Assembly (NCBI GenBank): GCA_902768785.1 | Contig: CACXMM010000007.1 | Span: 1 to 64,000, forward strand | From: an uncultured Prevotellaceae bacterium | Lineage (GTDB): Bacteria > Bacteroidota > Bacteroidia > Bacteroidales > Bacteroidaceae | Direction: 5' to 3' | Length of the DNA stretch: 64,000 bases | Shown: positions 27,199 through 36,085 of the stretch, piece after piece | How the letters are laid out: each line of letters begins with the position of its first letter | Numbering within the stretch: position 1 is the stretch's first letter | Notes under the pieces: generated by a model | Database searches by the model: none | The model's input: only the letters and a program-made list of their open reading frames with translations | What the model was told of the DNA's origin: nothing | Position numbers and translations under genes: made by a program

Positions 27199-28387
27199 TA
27201 GATTACGCGAACACTTCACCGATGTGCTCCACATCTGGAGGAACGAAATGATCAAGGTCGTGAAGGACGAAGGCGTGCTGATGTTCCTTGTCGTCGTACC
27301 CTTGGGCTATCCGCTGCTCTACTCGTGGATCTACAATAACGAGACGCTACACGAGACGCCTGTGGTGGTGGTTGACCAGTCACACTCCGCCCTCTCGCGT
27401 CAGTTCATCAACGACTGCAATGCCACACCTGATGTGCATGTGAAATACTATGCCGAGGACCTTGACGAGGCCCGTTCGCTCATCAGCCGACAGCTCGTCA
27501 AAGGCATCTATCTCATCCCGTCTGACTTCGCCACACGTATTAGTCGTGGTGAACAAGCCACCGTCAGCGTCTATTGCGACATGTCGCTCATGCTTGCCTA
27601 CAAGGCGGTCTATCAAACCGCCATGATCGAGGCTGGACGACTCGGTGCAGGACTGAAAATCAAAAAGGCCGGAAATTTCACCAAGCGCGAGGATGTCATC
27701 ACCGCACAGCCTCTGGCTGTCGATGAAGTGGCTATGTTCAACCCCTCGGGCGGTTACGGCTCATGTGTCCTGCCTGGTGTTCTCATGATCCTCCTGCAAC
27801 AGGCCATCGCCCTCGGTATCGGCATGGCAGCAGGTACTGCCCGTGAGCGCCATCGGAATGGTCAGCTTATTCCCGATGATGATCCTCATTACCGCGGTGC
27901 CTACCGCATTGTCTGGGGCAAAGCCCTCTGCTACGGGATGATCGGTGCCGTGGCCGCAGCCTATCTCTCCATGGCTGTTCCCCGCATGTTCTCATTCCCG
28001 CAGCTTGCTAACGGATGGACACTGTTATGGATGCTGATTCCCTACACAATGGCGAGCATCTTCTTCGGCATGACCGTCTCTTGTCTCGTGCGCTATCGCG
28101 AAAACGTGATGCTGATCATGGTGTTTGTCTCTGTACCCCTACTCTTCCTGACGGGTGTGTCATGGCCGCAGACGAGTATTCCCAGTTACTGGCAAGGTGT
28201 ATCCTGGCTCTTCCCCAGTACCTTCGGTGTACGAGCCTTTATCCGTATCAATTCCATGGGTGCCAGTTTCAGTCAGATTCTTCCGGAAATCCGTATTCTA
28301 TGGATTCAGGCTGCCGCCTATCTCGGAATGGCTTGTCTCGTTTACCGTTACCAGTTCCGTTTGGCGAAAAAAAATGCTAACGAATAA
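27182..28387 (+). CDS. ABC-2 type exporter permease, second subunit
   Basis: A 401-residue paralogue of the preceding permease. One N-terminal membrane segment (FLVVVPLGYPLLYSWIY), the extracytoplasmic domain with VVVVDQSHSALSRQFI, and a C-terminal bundle of five membrane segments are visible. It overlaps the first permease by 17 nt, so coupled translation is likely and the two probably form a heterodimer. The pair plus HlyD and TolC form a tripartite exporter whose substrate and ATPase are unknown. Confidence 0.91.
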   Translation: MSTFLNRLREHFTDVLHIWRNEMIKVVKDEGVLMFLVVVPLGYPLLYSWIYNNETLHETPVVVVDQSHSALSRQFINDCNATPDVHVKYYAEDLDEARSLISRQLVKGIYLIPSDFATRISRGEQATVSVYCDMSLMLAYKAVYQTAMIEAGRLGAGLKIKKAGNFTKREDVITAQPLAVDEVAMFNPSGGYGSCVLPGVLMILLQQAIALGIGMAAGTARERHRNGQLIPDDDPHYRGAYRIVWGKALCYGMIGAVAAAYLSMAVPRMFSFPQLANGWTLLWMLIPYTMASIFFGMTVSCLVRYRENVMLIMVFVSVPLLFLTGVSWPQTSIPSYWQGVSWLFPSTFGVRAFIRINSMGASFSQILPEIRILWIQAAAYLGMACLVYRYQFRLAKKNANE

Positions 28388-28408
28388 CACTAATGTTTTT
28401 ATAAATAT

Positions 28409-29188
28409 ATGAGAAAAAATATAACGATGATCGCTGTCGCCATCACGACAGTGGTAAGCGCGCAGGCGCAGGAAAATGAAAAAGAAAACGATGATCTGGG
28501 TTTATTCAACCATGCCAGTTTGTCTGTGGGCCTTGGAACAACGGGTATCACAGCTGACTTATGCTTGCCCATCACGCCCTATGTGAGTGTACGTGGCGGT
28601 GCTGACATTTTTCCGTTTAAGTACACCACCGACTTAGAAGTAGAATATCGAAATGCTCTCGCAGAGAGGGTGCTTCCCGAGACCGTTACCGTCACAGGGA
28701 AGCTCTCCATGACCACAGGACACCTGCTGTTCGACTTCTATCCCTCGAAACAAAGCACGTTCCGCATCACGGCTGGTGCTTATCTGGGAGGCGAGAAGGT
28801 GGCCGAAGCCTACAATAAGGAAGATGGGGCACTCGCTGCCGTGACAGCCTACAACCGTATCATGCCCGACAACCAAAAGGCCGGATACACCCTCGGCAAC
28901 TATTTCCTCACTCCCGATGAGAATGGTAATGTCTATGCCCACATCAAAGTAGCGGCCTTCCGCCCCTATGTGGGTATTGGATTCGGCCGTGTCGTTCCCA
29001 CGAAGAGTCGTGTAGCCTTCAACTGCGACCTCGGCGTACAGTTCTGGGGCAAGCCTAAGGTAACCTGTCAAGATCAGGAACTGAAGGATGAGGATCTGAA
29101 AGGTGACGACGGCGGTGTTGTCAGGTACATCTCGAAGATGTCTGTTTGGCCGGTGTTGAACATGCGCGCCACCTTCCGTCTGTTCTGA
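28409..29188 (+). CDS. Predicted outer-membrane beta-barrel protein, unknown function
   Basis: A 259-residue exported protein with a signal peptide ending near AQAQ. The body is made of amphipathic strands (for example ASLSVGLGTTGITADLCL and AFRPYVGIGFGRVV) and ends in MRATFRLF with a terminal Phe, typical of Bam substrates. I do not recognise a named family. It follows the second permease by 21 bp and so probably belongs to the same transcript. Whether it works with the exporter is not shown by the sequence. Confidence 0.78.
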   Translation: MRKNITMIAVAITTVVSAQAQENEKENDDLGLFNHASLSVGLGTTGITADLCLPITPYVSVRGGADIFPFKYTTDLEVEYRNALAERVLPETVTVTGKLSMTTGHLLFDFYPSKQSTFRITAGAYLGGEKVAEAYNKEDGALAAVTAYNRIMPDNQKAGYTLGNYFLTPDENGNVYAHIKVAAFRPYVGIGFGRVVPTKSRVAFNCDLGVQFWGKPKVTCQDQELKDEDLKGDDGGVVRYISKMSVWPVLNMRATFRLF

Positions 29189-29251
29189 ACCGTCCCTGTT
29201 GGAAATGCTTGAAGAAACGGGAATAAGAAGAAACACCGTCTTTACCATAGA

Positions 29252-29665
29252 ATGATTATGAAGATAATTGACCACAAACTATTATTGGTTATCCCGACAC
29301 TGATGTTGGCTACGGCAGCCTCAGCCCAAATACGTCATGGCCTCGCCATTGACTTGGGGAAGAATCATCAGGAAGATACCACACATGTAACCAATTTCAG
29401 TATCGGTGTGACCAGCAACACCGACACACTGAAAGGCTTACAGGCCAATATGTTGTCAAACTATGCGAGAAGTGCAAGGGGTCTTCAGCTCTCGGGTTTC
29501 TCCAACATTTCCTCGTCTCCACTGCGAGGACTGCAACTCAGTGGTGTCACTAATATCTCGATGGGCGTGGAGAAGGGACTGCAAGCCGCTGCCTATTACA
29601 AATACTACGACGACGTGAAGGCAAACACCTTCGAGGTACGTCTCGGTTTTTCCGTTCATCTGTAG
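29252..29665 (+). CDS. Small exported protein with GLQ-type repeats (LA_2272-like)
   Basis: A 137-residue exported protein. After the signal peptide (cleaved near ASAQ) there are four units of 15-16 residues beginning K/R-GLQ: KGLQANMLSNYARS, RGLQLSGFSNISSSP, RGLQLSGVTNISMG and KGLQAAAYYKYYDD (about residues 61-120). These resemble the surface repeats of the LA_2272 type seen in Leptospira and Bacteroidetes. The last residues (FEVRLGFSVHL) look like a terminal outer-membrane strand. The protein is much shorter than usual repeat-bearing relatives. Function unknown. Confidence 0.75.
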   Translation: MIMKIIDHKLLLVIPTLMLATAASAQIRHGLAIDLGKNHQEDTTHVTNFSIGVTSNTDTLKGLQANMLSNYARSARGLQLSGFSNISSSPLRGLQLSGVTNISMGVEKGLQAAAYYKYYDDVKANTFEVRLGFSVHL

Positions 29666-29705
29666 ATTGGTGGGGTTTTGTGTCGTGAATTAAAGTATTC
29701 AGCAT

Positions 29706-30716
29706 ATGAAACCATTGATAACGTGGATCATGATGGTCATTATGGCATGGGCGTCTATTATGGATGCCCAGGCACAGAAGATGACACAGGTGGAGCGCAG
29801 GACAAGGATGGACAGTGTGCTTGCAGCCCGTTACTATCGCACCCCTTATGACACGAACTATGTGGTAAGACCCGATGGCAAACTGACACTGAAAGTAAGG
29901 ATGAACCAGACGGGCAACACCTTCCATGCGAAAGGAACCGTCAATGACATCTATTCGAAGGCCGACCTCAAGACCAGTCAAAAGACTACCTTCTCCTTGG
30001 CAGCTATCTACCGAGGGATAGGGGTTGGCGTGGCCATCAATCCCGGTAAATGGAAAGGTTTGTACAAAGACTATGAGTTCAATTTCAATTACTACAGTAA
30101 CCGCTGGAGTCTTGATGCGAGTTACCAGCGGTCGGAATCGCTGGCAGGTGACATCCATGGCGACAGAGGGGAGCAACACTTGTTGGCGGGCGATGTCACG
30201 ATGAAGGTACTGAACTTAGCAGGCTATTACACCTTCAACCACCGCCGTTTCTCTTTCCCTGCCGCGTTTACACAGAGTTACATTCAGCGGCGCTCAGCTG
30301 GTTCATGGCTGGCTGGCATCAGCTATCAGGGCGGTAGCATCAAGACAAACGACAACCTGATAGAGAGAAATCCGAATGCCCCTACTGTACGCCTCTATGT
30401 AGGTCATTTCGGCATCGGTGGTGGCTACGGCTACAACTGGGTGCTCAGTAAGAAGTGGTTACTGCATTTCTCCATGCTGCCCACATTCGTCGTCTATAAC
30501 CGTAACAACATGACCGTCCGCGGTGATCGTAAGAAAGCGCAGCACATACGTTTCAACATGATCTTCAACGAACGGGCCGCTATCGTTCATAACTTCTCAC
30601 CGCATTACTTTGCCGGTGCCACCCTCGTCATGAACAACTCCGTCTTCGATGATGACGTGGTGGTCATCAACCAAAATAAATGGCGTGTCCGAGCTTTCCT
30701 TGGCATGAGATTATAA
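29706..30716 (+). CDS. DUF4421 outer-membrane barrel-like protein (paralogue 2)
   Basis: A 336-residue exported DUF4421 protein, paralogous to the one at 7599. The shared central block reads RFSFPAAFTQSYIQRRSAGS here. The signal peptide ends near AQAQ, and many alternating aromatic strands follow, with YGYNWVLSKKWLLHFSM matching YAYNWVFARNWLAAISL in the other copy. Predicted outer-membrane barrel of unknown role. It is probably the last gene of the patatin-exporter operon. Confidence 0.87.
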   Translation: MKPLITWIMMVIMAWASIMDAQAQKMTQVERRTRMDSVLAARYYRTPYDTNYVVRPDGKLTLKVRMNQTGNTFHAKGTVNDIYSKADLKTSQKTTFSLAAIYRGIGVGVAINPGKWKGLYKDYEFNFNYYSNRWSLDASYQRSESLAGDIHGDRGEQHLLAGDVTMKVLNLAGYYTFNHRRFSFPAAFTQSYIQRRSAGSWLAGISYQGGSIKTNDNLIERNPNAPTVRLYVGHFGIGGGYGYNWVLSKKWLLHFSMLPTFVVYNRNNMTVRGDRKKAQHIRFNMIFNERAAIVHNFSPHYFAGATLVMNNSVFDDDVVVINQNKWRVRAFLGMRL

Positions 30717-31004
30717 AGTTCCTCCGTCAGAAGAAAAAACAAATCAATTTGTTTTGTTCTGCACTCGATTTTTCGTAACTTTAGCTATGCTGAACTTACT
30801 ATGCACTCGGAAAAGCTCAAATAAATTTGGCTCTTCTCTCGTTTTTTCGTAACTTTGCCAATAAAATGTCGAACTTACTACGTCTCGGAATAAAAAACAA
30901 ACGTGTTTGTTTTGTTCTTCTCTCGACTTTTCGTAACTTTGCACCGTTTTTATGAACTCTTTAAGGAAAAAGGGTAAAAAGATACGAATTTATAAGTAAA
31001 GAAT
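30717..31004 (+). promoter_or_regulatory. Three tandem promoter-bearing repeat units upstream of hisG
   Basis: The spacer contains three copies of a unit of about 74-84 bp, each with a complete Bacteroidetes promoter. Copy 1: TTTG 30753-30756, N19, TAACTTTA 30776-30783 (last base mutated). Copy 2: TTTG 30826-30829, N20, TAACTTTG 30850-30857. Copy 3: TTTG 30911-30914, N19, TAACTTTG 30934-30941. All share TTTTCGTAACTTT, and copies 1 and 2 are followed by GAACTTACTA and CTCGGAA. Copy 3 is 63 nt from the hisG ATG. The region carries no credible gene. Confidence 0.85.
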
Positions 31005-31856
31005 ATGTTAAGGATAGCTGTACAATCCAAAGGGCGACTGTTCGAAGATACGATGAATCTTCTGGCCGAAGCCGACATTAAAATCAGCGCCAGCAAGCGC
31101 ACGCTACTGGTGCAATCCTCTAATTTTCCACTCGAAGTGCTTTATCTTCGCGATGATGACATCCCGCAAAGTGTGGCCAGCGGTGTGGCCGATATTGGCG
31201 TGGTAGGCGAAAATGAGTTTGTGGAGCGTCATGAAGATGCGGAGATCATCCAACGGTTAGGTTTCAGCAAGTGTCGTCTGAGTCTGGCCATCCCCAAGAG
31301 CATCGACTATCCTGGTGTGGAGTGGTTCAATGGAAAGAAAATTGCCACCTCCTACCCTTTCATCCTCAAGAGATTCATGGAGGAACACCATATACAAGCT
31401 GATATCCATGTCATCACAGGAAGTGTGGAGATTAGTCCGGGCATCGGACTTGCCGACGGTATCTTCGATATCGTGAGCAGCGGTAGTACGTTGGTTAGTA
31501 ACAACCTGCGCGAGGTGGAAGTGGTGATGAAGAGCGAGGCATTGCTCATCGGTAACAAGCAAATGAGCGATGAGAAGAAGGAGATTCTCCAGCAGATGCT
31601 TTTCCGTTTCGAGGCTGTGCGCCAGGCAGAGGACAAGAAATATGTGCGCATGAACGCCCCAAAGGCCAAGCTTCAAGAGATCATCGAGGTGCTGCCCGGA
31701 CTGAAGAGTCCTACCATCATCCCGTTGGCCGACGAGGAATGGTGCTCTGTGCACACCGTGCTCGACCAGAAACGTTTCTGGGAGATTATCGGGAAGCTGA
31801 AGGAATTAGGAGCACAAGGTATCCTGGTGACTCCCATCGAAAAGATGATACTCTGA
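31005..31856 (+). CDS. hisG: ATP phosphoribosyltransferase, long form
   Basis: A 283-residue HisG of the long form, catalysing the first committed step of histidine synthesis: ATP plus PRPP to phosphoribosyl-ATP. The periplasmic-binding-protein-like catalytic domain begins MLRIAVQSKGRLFEDT and carries the PRPP loop DIVSSGSTLVSNNL. A C-terminal ACT-like domain (about 210-283, ending GILVTPIEKMIL) binds histidine for feedback inhibition, so no HisZ is needed. It is the first gene of hisG-hisD-hisC and is preceded by three tandem promoters. Confidence 0.97.
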   Translation: MLRIAVQSKGRLFEDTMNLLAEADIKISASKRTLLVQSSNFPLEVLYLRDDDIPQSVASGVADIGVVGENEFVERHEDAEIIQRLGFSKCRLSLAIPKSIDYPGVEWFNGKKIATSYPFILKRFMEEHHIQADIHVITGSVEISPGIGLADGIFDIVSSGSTLVSNNLREVEVVMKSEALLIGNKQMSDEKKEILQQMLFRFEAVRQAEDKKYVRMNAPKAKLQEIIEVLPGLKSPTIIPLADEEWCSVHTVLDQKRFWEIIGKLKELGAQGILVTPIEKMIL

Positions 31857-31877
31857 GAATTGAAAATAAGAATTACA

Positions 31878-31904
31878 ATTCGTCTAATTAGTCTAATTCG
31901 TAGA
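31878..31904 (+). repeat. Nonamer repeat upstream of hisD
   Basis: Three 9-bp units ATTCGTCTA, ATTAGTCTA and ATTCGTAGA, followed by GAAGA and the hisD ATG at 31910. The same layout precedes hisH. Confidence 0.75.
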
Positions 31905-31909
31905 GAAGA

Positions 31910-33196
31910 ATGAGAATCATACGATATCCTGAGAGAAATGAATGGTCGAAGATTGTGGAACGCCCCCATCTGGACGTCTCACAATTGAATGCTACAGTGG
32001 CAGCTGTACTGAACGACATCCGTGCCAACGGTGACGAAGCAGTAAAAGCCTACGAGGAGAAATTCGACCATGTGGTCTTGGAGCAGCTGGCCGTCAGCGA
32101 ACAAGAGATCGACGAGGCCATGCACTTGGTGAGTGAGGAGCTCCTGGAGTCGCTGCGCCTCGCCCATCATGATATCGCGGCGTTCCATGAGGCTCAGCGC
32201 TATGAGGGTATTCGTGTGGAGACGGCTCCAGGTGTGACCTGCTGGCAGAAGAGCGTACCCATCGAGAAGGTAGGACTCTACATCCCTGGTGGTACGGCAC
32301 CCCTGTTCAGTACAGTCCTGATGCTTGCCACCCCTGCGAAGATTGCCGGATGTCGTGAAATCGTCCTATGTACACCTCCCAACCGTGAGGGAAAGGTGAA
32401 CCCAGCCATCCTGGCTGCTGCCCGCATAGCCGGTGTCAGTAAGATTTTCAAGGCAGGAGGCGTTCAAGCCATCGGTGCCATGGCCTACGGTACAGAAAGC
32501 GTACCAAAGGTTTATAAGATTTTCGGTCCTGGTAACCAGTTCGTGATGGCTGCCAAGCAACAGGTATCGCTTCACGACGTGGCTATCGACATGCCCGCTG
32601 GTCCCTCTGAGGTTTGTGTCATCGCTGACGAGACCAGCAATCCTGTGTTTGTTGCAGCAGACCTCCTGTCACAAGCAGAACACGGCATTGACTCCCAGGT
32701 TCTCTTGATCTCCACATCCGAGGAGATGATCTATCAAGTGAAAAAGGAAATCGGTCAACAACTGGAACAGTTGCCACGGAAGGAGATTGCTGCCAAGACG
32801 TTAGAGAACTCCACCTTGGTACTGGTGCACAACAAGCAAGAGGCCATGGAACTGAGCAACGCCTATGCCCCCGAACACCTCATTCTGGCCACACACGACT
32901 ATGAAGTCCTGGCAGAGCAGGTGGTGAATGCCGGGAGCGTATTCCTCGGAGCGTATGCCTGTGAGAGTGCTGGCGACTATGCTAGCGGTACCAATCACAC
33001 ACTGCCCACCCACGGCTATGCCACTGCCTATAGTGGTGTGAATCTCGACAGCTATAACCGGAAAGTTACCTTCCAACACCTCACCGAAGAAGGCATCCGC
33101 AGTATCGGTCGTGCCGTGGAGGTAATGGCTGAGAACGAACAGCTGATAGCCCATAAGAATGCCATGACCGTGCGCCTCCGCGCCTTAGACGATTGA
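31910..33196 (+). CDS. hisD: Histidinol dehydrogenase
   Basis: A 428-residue zinc enzyme oxidising histidinol to histidine in two NAD-dependent steps. Family blocks include YIPGGTAPLFSTVLMLA, FGPGNQFVMAAKQQV, DMPAGPSEVCVIAD, the zinc-site segment LLSQAEHGIDSQ, YAPEHLIL and SAGDYASGTNHTLPT. Length matches the family. It lies 53 bp after hisG, with the spacer partly made of 9-bp repeats, and upstream of hisC. Confidence 0.98.
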   Translation: MRIIRYPERNEWSKIVERPHLDVSQLNATVAAVLNDIRANGDEAVKAYEEKFDHVVLEQLAVSEQEIDEAMHLVSEELLESLRLAHHDIAAFHEAQRYEGIRVETAPGVTCWQKSVPIEKVGLYIPGGTAPLFSTVLMLATPAKIAGCREIVLCTPPNREGKVNPAILAAARIAGVSKIFKAGGVQAIGAMAYGTESVPKVYKIFGPGNQFVMAAKQQVSLHDVAIDMPAGPSEVCVIADETSNPVFVAADLLSQAEHGIDSQVLLISTSEEMIYQVKKEIGQQLEQLPRKEIAAKTLENSTLVLVHNKQEAMELSNAYAPEHLILATHDYEVLAEQVVNAGSVFLGAYACESAGDYASGTNHTLPTHGYATAYSGVNLDSYNRKVTFQHLTEEGIRSIGRAVEVMAENEQLIAHKNAMTVRLRALDD

Positions 33197-33258
33197 AAAT
33201 AAACCCTTGATAATTAAACATCACCACTCTATAATTGCCCATCAATCCCATCAACCCC

Positions 33259-34293
33259 ATGAAACCCCTTGAACAATTAACAAGACCCAATATCTGGAAC
33301 CTCGCCCCCTATAGCAGTGCACGCAATGAATATAGCGGTCATGTAGCCCATGTGTTTCTCGATGCCAACGAGAACCCTTATAACCAACCGTTCAACCGTT
33401 ACCCCGATCCGTTACAGATAGAGTTAAAGAAACGGATAGCACAGGTAAAAGGAGTGCGTGAAGACTGCATCTTCCTCGGTAATGGAAGTGACGAGGCCAT
33501 CGACCTGCCCTACCGTTGCTTCACCCGTCCTGGTATTGACAATGTGGTAGCCATTGAGCCCACCTACGGCATGTATAAGGTATGTGCTGATATCAATGAT
33601 GTCGAGTACCGTCCGGTATTACTCGACGAACATTACCAGATCTCTGCCGAGAAGCTCTTGGCTGCTTGCGATGACAAGACGAAAATCATCTGGATATGTT
33701 CTCCCAACAACCCCACAGGTAACAGCATCCACCGCGAGGAGATTCTCAAGGTCATCAACCAGTTCGAAGGACTGGTCATCGTTGACGAGGCATACAGTGA
33801 CTTCTCTGCCGAAAAGCCTTTCCGTCTGGAACTCAGTCAGCATCCGAACCTCATTGTCCTGAACACTTTCAGTAAGGCATGGGGCTGTGCAGGTATCCGC
33901 TTGGGTATGGCCTTTGCGCAGCCAGCCATCATCAACTTATATAATAAGGTGAAATATCCCTATAATGTGAATCAGCTCACCCAGCAGCAGGCGATGGAAG
34001 CCCTGAAAGACCCGTATGAGGTGGATAAATGGGTGAAACTGCTTTTACAGGAACGCTCGCGGATGATGCAGAACTTCAAACTGCTGCCCATCACGGAGAA
34101 GATATACCCCACAGAAGCTAATTTCTTCCTTGTAAAGGTGAATGATGCGCAGAAGATATACAACTACCTTGTGGACAAAGGCATCATCGTGCGCAACCGC
34201 ACCCGTGTGCAACTTTGTCAGAACTGTCTGCGCATCACCGTTGGAAACAAATCGGAGAACAACGAGTTGCTCGCTGCTCTCCGACAGTATTGA
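33259..34293 (+). CDS. hisC: Histidinol-phosphate aminotransferase
   Basis: A 344-residue PLP-dependent class I/II aminotransferase converting imidazoleacetol phosphate to histidinol phosphate. Motifs are FLDANENPY, the [10 protein letters not shown] loop, [10 protein letters not shown], and the PLP-lysine segment [17 protein letters not shown] start at ATG 33259 (MKPLEQL); the TTG eight codons earlier has no support, and its upstream codons read as proline-rich spacer. It ends the hisGDC run and is convergent with the C69 dipeptidase across an octamer repeat. Confidence 0.96.
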   Translation: MKPLEQLTRPNIWNLAPYSSARNEYSGHVAHVFLDANENPYNQPFNRYPDPLQIELKKRIAQVKGVREDCIFLGNGSDEAIDLPYRCFTRPGIDNVVAIEPTYGMYKVCADINDVEYRPVLLDEHYQISAEKLLAACDDKTKIIWICSPNNPTGNSIHREEILKVINQFEGLVIVDEAYSDFSAEKPFRLELSQHPNLIVLNTFSKAWGCAGIRLGMAFAQPAIINLYNKVKYPYNVNQLTQQQAMEALKDPYEVDKWVKLLLQERSRMMQNFKLLPITEKIYPTEANFFLVKVNDAQKIYNYLVDKGIIVRNRTRVQLCQNCLRITVGNKSENNELLAALRQY

Positions 34294-34311
34294 TGAGAAT
34301 GAAGTGTTTCG

Positions 34312-34383
34312 TTATAACGGTATATCGGTATAACGGTATATCGGAATATCGATATAACGAAATATCGGTATAACGATTTAACG
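34312..34383. repeat. Array of nine 8-bp units between convergent hisC and pepD-like genes
   Basis: Nine uninterrupted octamers, each ending in ACG or TCG, for example GTATATCG, GTATAACG, GAATATCG, ATATAACG. Two versions alternate. The same octamer occurs at 24885-24915. No hairpin terminator is visible in this convergent gap. Confidence 0.88.
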
Positions 34384-34387
34384 AAAA

Positions 34388-36055
34388 CTATTTCTCTTCA
34401 GGCACCGCAAAGCGGTCGCCTGTGGTTTCTATCAGCTGCTTTGCCACTTTTTCGGGATACCCCGTGCGCTTCACAGTAGCCCCCAGTCCTGTTTCCGTAC
34501 GCAGGAATTTCCCGTCTTTCTCGGGTTTGACCACCATGTCGTTGTATTTCACCACCAGATACCATCCCAGCTGTTTCCAGCGTGCCAGCATCTGCTGTGC
34601 CTTCTCGATACCATAGTTATTCAGGAAATACACAGCCTCGGCAGGGTTCTTCTCATAGAGAGCCATCGCCTTCTCCTCTACCCCTTTCTGTGCAGCAAAG
34701 TACGAGTTCTCTAAAGAGTCACGCACCTCTTTTAATGACGGGAACATCTGCGAGTAACGTGGATACACCATGTTACTCACCCAGTTGCATACCCAGAATG
34801 CGTTCTTGCCAGAGAACGTCACATCATCTGCACCCGGTGTGTTATAACATTCCGGCTGTCGTGTAGAGCTGCAATAGACCGGAGTGTAAGCCACCATGTT
34901 ACCATCGTCGTTACCGAACCAGATGATACCACCGATGGCATTGGGCAGCCATGAGCGCAGCTGACACACATACGAGAATCCCGCCTGTTGCGTGGAGATG
35001 GGTCGTTCGTTGAAATATTTCTTGTCACCCACCTTGAAGCTCAATGGTGTGATACGGTAAGGCATCTCCCATAGGCCCTGTCCCATATCGTTACTCAGGT
35101 CGAAGGGTGTCCCTTCGTAATGGTCACGCATACATGCTTCCATGTCCTGCAATGATACCTTCCTGTTGGGAACGATCCACAACGGCATCGGTTCCGCATC
35201 TTTCACGATACCTGCTGCGTAATCGACATAGCGGTCCATATCATTGGAGAAATGATTGAAAAAGCTCCATACACGAGCCTCACAGGCACGGCGACCAGAG
35301 AAGTCGGGTGCTGCAAAGGCGGCATTGAACGAGAACTCCGAATCCTTACCGCTGAACCAACCCATGTCACGTGCATACTGGATCATCCCCTTGGAGAACA
35401 TCACATTCTTCTTGTCCTTCTGGTTGAAGGTGGTGATACGACTCTGATTAGCATGCGCACAGATGCAGTCATCAGGAATGCGCAGGGCCACCCATACCAC
35501 ACGTGGTGCCTTGGCTGTATGGTATTTTGTCCCCGGGGTGCCCGTACCCATCATCTCCATGATCCACGCCTCATTGGGGTCGCAGATGGTGAATGTCTCC
35601 CCTTCAGAGTTATAGCCATATTTCTCCACCAAGGAAGTCATCACGAGGATGGCCTCCCGTGCAGTCTTGGCACGTTGCAGTCCGAGGTACATCAGACTGC
35701 CGTAGTCGATGATACCGGTGGTGTCCACCATCTCCTCGCGTCCACCGAAGGTCGTCTCACCGATCGACACCTGATACTCATTGATATTTCCGATCACGTT
35801 ATACGTGACAGGCGCCTCAGGAATCCATCCGTGATTCACATCCGTGTCATAGTCGATGATCCATCGTTTCTCGTCGGCAGCATGCTTCCCAGCCGGATAA
35901 TGGCACAAGCCCGTAAACATACCATAGCTGTCGGCACTGTAAGAGCAGAACACACTACCATCGGTAGTGGCATTCTTTCCTGCTATAAGGTTGGTGCACG
36001 CTGAGGCATAGACAACAGCACACAGCATGCCGAAGGTCAATAATAGTTTTTTCAT
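34388..36055 (-). CDS. C69-family dipeptidase (PepD-like), exported
   Basis: A 555-residue Ntn-hydrolase of peptidase family C69. The signal peptide ends at ASA, leaving Cys20 (ACTNLIAGKNAT) as the N-terminal nucleophile, the arrangement expected for this family. Further family blocks are WIIDYDTDVNH, IGETTFGGREE, GETFTICDPNEAWIMEMMG and HANQSRITTF. It hydrolyses a broad range of dipeptides, here in the periplasm. It is last in the cstA-OMP-nadC-M23-C69 operon, 30 bp behind the M23 gene. Together with CstA, a peptide permease in other bacteria, it suggests peptide use. Confidence 0.94.
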   Translation of the reverse strand: MKKLLLTFGMLCAVVYASACTNLIAGKNATTDGSVFCSYSADSYGMFTGLCHYPAGKHAADEKRWIIDYDTDVNHGWIPEAPVTYNVIGNINEYQVSIGETTFGGREEMVDTTGIIDYGSLMYLGLQRAKTAREAILVMTSLVEKYGYNSEGETFTICDPNEAWIMEMMGTGTPGTKYHTAKAPRVVWVALRIPDDCICAHANQSRITTFNQKDKKNVMFSKGMIQYARDMGWFSGKDSEFSFNAAFAAPDFSGRRACEARVWSFFNHFSNDMDRYVDYAAGIVKDAEPMPLWIVPNRKVSLQDMEACMRDHYEGTPFDLSNDMGQGLWEMPYRITPLSFKVGDKKYFNERPISTQQAGFSYVCQLRSWLPNAIGGIIWFGNDDGNMVAYTPVYCSSTRQPECYNTPGADDVTFSGKNAFWVCNWVSNMVYPRYSQMFPSLKEVRDSLENSYFAAQKGVEEKAMALYEKNPAEAVYFLNNYGIEKAQQMLARWKQLGWYLVVKYNDMVVKPEKDGKFLRTETGLGATVKRTGYPEKVAKQLIETTGDRFAVPEEK

Positions 36056-36085
36056 GTGATAAACATTTGATGTAGAACAATTTCT

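Noticed and set aside
30744..30944. Reverse-strand open frame of 66 codons over the hisG promoter
   Set aside because: Its internally repeated peptide simply reflects the triplicated promoter DNA, and it lacks homology features of a protein.
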